Assembly (NCBI GenBank): GCA_004151065.3
Contig: NWUY0300008865.1
Location: 3,713 to 15,520, forward strand
Reading direction: 5' to 3'
Length of the DNA stretch: 11,808 nucleotides
Source: Larix sibirica
Taxonomy: Eukaryota; Streptophyta; Pinopsida; Pinales; Pinaceae
A program made the translations under genes and the position numbers. The notes under the pieces were generated by a model. That model made no database searches, was not told the DNA's origin, and worked only from the letters and a program-made list of their open reading frames with translations. Shown here one piece after another: positions 8,201 through 11,808 of this stretch (the stretch's first letter is position 1; every line of letters starts with the position of its first letter).

Positions 8201-9840
8201 AAAGACGAGTCAAAGCATATATCATCCGTGGCACCAGAAAACAGCTGCCATTCACAGCGGTTTAATCCTTTAACTTACATAAAATCAATTTAACGGGATT
8301 TACGAGACGGAATTTATTTCAACCCCCAGTCCCTACCCTAGGTGCCCCTTTTTAATTTTTTCTCTGCCCACCTGCCTGTCTGTCTGTGTCTTGTACTCAG
8401 CCGTTCCACGATTTCAGATATAGTGGTGGGAACTTGGAAGGAGGGAAGCTCCCCGGGTGGGGAAGGGGATTCCAATTTCCATGTTCATTCATGTTAAATC
8501 CAGTAAAGTTAATAATGCCCAGCCGATACTCGTGTGTGCCTCGCGCGTGTTTTAATAATTATTATTATTTTTATATATATATTTAGTGTGTGCGATATAA
8601 AGTCTCCCTCCCACCCCCTTAAATTTTGTTTTGGTTTTATTTTAAAGGAAGTGGCGTGATATGATATGCTGTGCTCGTATTGGTACAGGGTACAGAAGTG
8701 AGATAGAACACTCCCTCTGGTTTTTTTTTCCAATGTACCAGTTGTGGGCCCCGCAGTGGTCAGATGCCTAAAACCGGCGTTACTCGTGAAAAAATCCGAC
8801 GGCCCGCGAGATTATAGACAGGTAAAGGGCTTTTGAGTGGGTATGATGCTCAGCCATTAAAGGGCTGTCAACGGCATTATGAAAAAAACTTGATTATTTT
8901 GCCAGGGTGGGCGCGTATAGGCTTCGAATGCAAGACGTTTTACGCAAGTGTATAGAGCCCTTTTTTATATTTTTGGAAAAAGGTAGACTGATTCCAAGTT
9001 TTCCACATTTCCAAACCCCACAGTGAGCCTGGGGAATCTTACACGCAAGGCTTTTGTTTTTCAGGAAATAAAGTCTTCCCACTGCATGCATGATGGGGAC
9101 ACATAGGGAGGGAAGAATGAACTTGTCACAGAAGCAAATGGAAGATGTTGATCTCTGGGAAAAAGGCCAAGCTACCCTTTGTTTGATATAGATTAAGAAT
9201 TTATTTCTATGGGAGCACTCCCTCACATGGCTTTGACTTGACTCAAAAGGCTTTGGGGAGGAGGGTAAATTGAAAATCTATTACAAAATAACTTGTTTGT
9301 GCCTCAATGATAAGGCATGTTTTTTAGTGGATCTAACTAATAAGAATATAGTTTTTTTTAATCACATGTAAAATTAAAATATATTTTGTATTTTTAAAAT
9401 AATTAATTTAATATTATTATTTTTTGTCAAACATATGAAAAATTATATATTGGAAAGCAAAGTAATACAAGTCAATACACTTTGACTCGTGAAATTTTAA
9501 GGACAATAAGAGAGAGTAGGGTATGTATACATTCATAGATTAAATTATTAGCCTCAGTATCTTCTTTTTTGATCTTCTGGTCTCTTGGTTCTTTTGGGGG
9601 ATTGGTATATCTTGTGTTTTGGCTTTTTTGTTCATTGGCCTTTGTATGGCTTGTGAGACTTGGTTTGTCTCGGTTTCTTTGGTGACTGGTTGGGGGTTTT
9701 TATGGATATTTTGTCTAGTTGTAAGCACTTTTATACTTCTAATAAGTATAGTCTTTTTCTTGTGAAAAAAAAGATTAAATCATTGTGCAAAAGGGATTCA
9801 TTGTCCCATAAACAAGGGGATCTTATATGTCAATATTTAG
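8201..9840. other. Intergenic AT-rich DNA, no supportable gene
   Basis: The interval contains a (TGTC)n stretch near 8378, an AT/TTA run at about 8556-8583, and GTGGGCCC at 8744-8751, which matches the class I TCP consensus (GTGGGNCC) but is far upstream of the gene. The longest frame (110 codons, minus, 9226-8894) shows no domain that I recognise. The T-rich 9540-9770 segment yields only low-complexity frames. Confidence 0.55.
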
Positions 9841-10451
9841 CATATCGTTAAAAGGTGGGGGCATCTCCTAGGTGGGGCGTCTTGGCCTTAGGTTGAGGCA
9901 TGAGTTTCTTGTTAAGTGTGGCTTGTAGGTTGTTGCAATTAGCATAAGGTTTATAGTGGTAGTTAGTCATATTTGAACTTGGGTCTTATCTAGGTAATCT
10001 CGGTTAATTATCGACTTCCATAAATCTTTAAAAAATTAAAAAAGACCATTACCATAATGTGAAACCACACACATATATGTATCCATTTTAGCTCTAAATC
10101 TATAAACACCAAGGGGAATAAAATCTCTTCAGGTGTAAATTTTTTATCGTTCAAGATGAATCTTTTTTTTTCAACGAAAAAAAAAGTTCCTTGTTACTCA
10201 TTGGGTGAATCAAAGAAACTTACAGTATTACCTATCCAGAGGATAAAATCTTTGTATACAGACTATGCAATATTTTACAATATCTATGTTATCACTAGTC
10301 GATAGACAGTTATATACCAATTAAATCATTTGCTTCTGATTACATCAAAATTATATAGCACTAATTCGAAAGAAGACTAATCCATAAAACCTCAATAACT
10401 TGAGCTTCTATTTTACAAAAAGGATTGTAGTGTCGTGCCACTTTAATAAAG
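9841..10451. other. Intergenic DNA with a faint SINE-like trace and an A/T hairpin
   Basis: TTGGCCTTAGGTTGAGGCATGAG (about 9883-9905) and TTGAACTTGGGTCTTAT (9973-9989) faintly recall tRNA-derived SINE A and B boxes, but they are too far apart for a sound call. At 10162-10186 nine T and nine A flank CAACG, closed by C and G, a perfect 10-bp stem. No gene is evident. Confidence 0.35.
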
Positions 10452-10817
10452 TCAAATAGAAAACAATTCCCCCAATTGGTGATCAGTAAAAGGAGTAACC
10501 TGTAGAATACCTTCTACCATTAGTAAACCCTTCTTTGACAATATATCAGCTCTATGATTGAAAGATCGAGAGATATGTTGTATAGAGTACTCATGAAATT
10601 GTTCCAGCATTAAGGTAATTCTTCGTTTCCAGTGATATAGAGAAGTCACATTTAAGAGACTCTTGCCCTATACCCATCCAATAATCGTTGAGGAGTCACC
10701 AAGGATGTGAAGTGTAGTTATTTCTTTAGTTCGGACAAAGGATATTAGAGTCCACAGTGTCAAGAGTTCTGCTCTTGTATTACTTACTACCCATTCCCCC
10801 ACCAAGAGAAAGCTCAT
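10452..10817 (-). pseudogene. Decayed RNase H-like (RVT_3-type) retroelement fragment with an internal stop
   Basis: One frame runs from ATG at 10817 to the end at 10452 with a single TAG at 10670-10668. The first part reads MSFLLVGEWVVSNTRAELLT and continues to HILGDSSTIIGWV; after the stop come GKSLLNVTSLYHWKRR, then FHEYSIQHISRSFNHRADIL and SKKGL. This is the order of an RNase H fold of the plant reverse-transcriptase-associated type: E in NTRAEL, D in LGDS and D in NHRAD fit three of the four catalytic acidic residues, while the first strand with its Asp is absent upstream. The missing N-terminus and the stop mark it as dead. No reverse transcriptase or integrase remains next to it. It could come from a retrotransposon or from a captured host-type RNase H gene. 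Confidence 0.8.
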
Positions 10818-10994
10818 AATAATAATTATCTAAGCTCAAGATGAATCTAAGCTCACAATAAAAGAAAGGTAACAATATTTTTATGTAAATATAATATATG
10901 TAGTATATTTATTTGTGTGTTAATCTATATCTCTCTTTTTATTTTTGTATAGCATTTTTTATATTAGGTGTATGTATCAAATCTCTCTCTTTNN
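10818..10994. other. AT-rich spacer between two divergent RNase H remnants, ending in NN
   Basis: This AT-rich stretch separates the minus-strand fragment from the plus-strand one. The two undetermined bases are at 10993-10994. The plus-strand frame running in from 10913 is hydrophobic AT-biased sequence unlike the RNase H that begins after the NN, so I do not count it as coding. Confidence 0.6.
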
Positions 10995-11251
10995 TGGAAA
11001 TTATCTCAACTCTCAACATCAACACACTCAAGGTTTTTGGAGACTCCAAACACGTCAACCAAAAAATAAGGAAAGGAACACCTAAAGGTAATTCCAGATG
11101 TAATAGAATGAATAGGAGGATCAATCAGATAGCCTCCTTCCTCGAGGTACTCTATTTCCACATACTCAGGGTAAACAACAAGCAAGCTGACTAAGAATCC
11201 AAACAAGGGGTTAATCTCCCCATTGGAATTACAAAATTTATGGCCACACCC
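10995..11251 (+). pseudogene. Second decayed RNase H-like fragment, plus strand, truncated at NN
   Basis: Directly after the NN the plus strand reads EIISTLNINTLKVFGDSKHV, followed by IRKGTPKGNSRCNRMNRRIN, then FHILRVNNKQAD, a TAA at 11192-11194, and in the same frame ESKQGVNLPIGITKFM. KVFGDSK and NNKQAD with SKQGVNL are the second-half motifs of an RNase H domain of retroelement type; the first half, with the first Asp and Glu, is missing. The linker differs clearly from that of the minus-strand remnant (IRKGTPKGNSR versus GKSLLNVTSLYHW), so these are two lineages and not two halves of one inverted copy. The stop and truncation indicate a dead copy. Confidence 0.75.
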
Positions 11252-11389
11252 GTGCACGTCCCTTCGACGACAGTATCCATGCTCCTACATTTAATAAGGC
11301 TCGTGTTCCTTTTTTAAGTGGTGCATGTCCCTTCGTCGACAATATCCATGCTGCTACATTTAATGAGGCTCTTGTTCCTTTTTTAAGTG
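11252..11389. repeat. 69-bp tandem duplication (23 codons per unit)
   Basis: Units 11252-11320 and 11321-11389 differ at 6 of 69 positions; each starts GTGCA(C/T)GTCCCTTCG and ends CCTTTTTTAAGTG. The period is a multiple of three and the repeat stays open in a plus frame (from 11254) and in a minus frame (11426-11238). It begins where the RNase H remnant fades out. Confidence 0.95.
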
Positions 11390-11808
11390 GCCCTAATGCT
11401 ACAAGTATGTCGAACCGTCCAAGCAATTCAGACCTCTCTGTGAACCTTTTTCCTTCTGGGTTTCTCTACGGATTTGACAACCTCTCCTTCACTATTCGGT
11501 AGGAAATTTTATTCCATCCTCTCAGCTCGGAGTCCAGTCCTTCATATTTTCCAATTTCTTTGTCAAGGCAATAGGACAATTCGGCACTTCTAAGACCTCT
11601 GCTCTCAGTTCAATAGAGGTTCTTGCAGACCGAATGGTGTTCCTAAAGTCTAGTGTGGAAGACTTCAAACAACACCTACGAAAGTTTTGTGAGGCATTCT
11701 CCTTGGGTATCAAAGCGCACAGAGAGTCAATCAATGACATGAGGTATATCTCTCAATAGTTAACTTATCAAGACTCAAGAATTGATGATTTGGAATGCAA
11801 TTTGATTG
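11254..11808 (+). pseudogene. Stop- and frame-interrupted coding-like remnant, family not recognised
   Basis: A plus frame is open through the 69-bp repeats (RPFDDSIHAPTFNKARVPF, then a diverged second copy) and on to YGFDNLSFTIR, ending in TAG at 11500-11502. A second frame, open from 11478, continues past it (VGNFIPSSQLGVQSF, then a helical charged part including SSVEDFKQHLRKFCEAF) to TAG at 11755-11757, after which LTYQDSRIDDLECN follows in the same frame to the window edge. The protein-like composition and the frame hand-over suggest one old coding sequence with a frameshift and a stop. Its position next to an RNase H remnant makes retroelement origin likely, but I recognise no gag, integrase or host domain. 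It continues beyond the window. Confidence 0.4.

Noticed and set aside
8894-9226. 110-codon minus frame
   Set aside because: No known motif and no visible exon signals; its length is possible by chance in 11.8 kb.
10162-10186. T9-CAACG-A9 hairpin as a terminator
   Set aside because: Such hairpins terminate bacterial transcription; in AT-rich plant DNA this is probably chance, and no gene ends beside it.
10452-11250. A single intact retrotransposon
   Set aside because: No LTRs, primer-binding site, reverse transcriptase or integrase are visible. Only partial RNase H pieces in opposite orientation remain, each with a stop.
11006-11257. 83-codon minus frame
   Set aside because: Shadow of the plus-strand RNase H remnant.
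1-11808. CRISPR arrays, rRNA, intact tRNA, or bacterial-type operons
   Set aside because: No regularly spaced repeats, no rRNA sequence, no cloverleaf that I could fold, and the gene is a spliced plant gene.

Overview
This is a stretch of nuclear DNA from a land plant, most likely a seed plant. It holds one well-supported protein gene, split by GT-AG introns and read from the minus strand, in AT-rich flanks with decayed retroelement pieces. The species cannot be told from the window. The gene family is plant-specific, and the RNase H remnants are of the kind found in plant retroelements.

The main gene occupies about 1589-7550. Six coding exons (6139-6046, 5893-5246, 5053-4974, 2662-2090, 1967-1875, 1735-1589) join in frame with consistent splice phases into a 544-residue protein. 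It has an N-terminal homeodomain with the WFCHRR recognition-helix variant of the plant RLT-type (homeobox-DDT) family, a conserved REDGPPLGVEF..LPPGAF block, a low-complexity middle with a small heptapeptide repeat, and a basic, charged C-terminal helix. No DDT or WHIM domain follows, so it resembles the short homeodomain-only relatives of RLT1/RLT2 (Arabidopsis At4g03250 type). A leader intron of about 0.76-0.86 kb separates the start codon from a GC-richer 5' leader with two short overlapping upstream ORFs. A promoter-like zone with CT-rich DNA and several microsatellites lies at about 7550-8200.

Positions 1-1588 are the 3' flank: probable 3'UTR, then AT-rich DNA with two small tandem duplications. 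Positions 8200-10450 are AT-rich intergenic DNA without a convincing gene. From 10452 to the right edge the window carries two RNase H domain remnants in opposite orientation, an NN ambiguity exactly where the second begins, a 69-bp tandem duplication, and a stop-interrupted coding-like stretch that runs off the window. These are best read as retroelement debris.

I found no new multi-gene system. The most useful second looks are the reconstructed homeobox gene and its alternative leader splicing, the excess of short tandem duplications across the window (21, 29, 32, 46, 57 and 69 bp), and the divergent RNase H fragments meeting at the NN junction.
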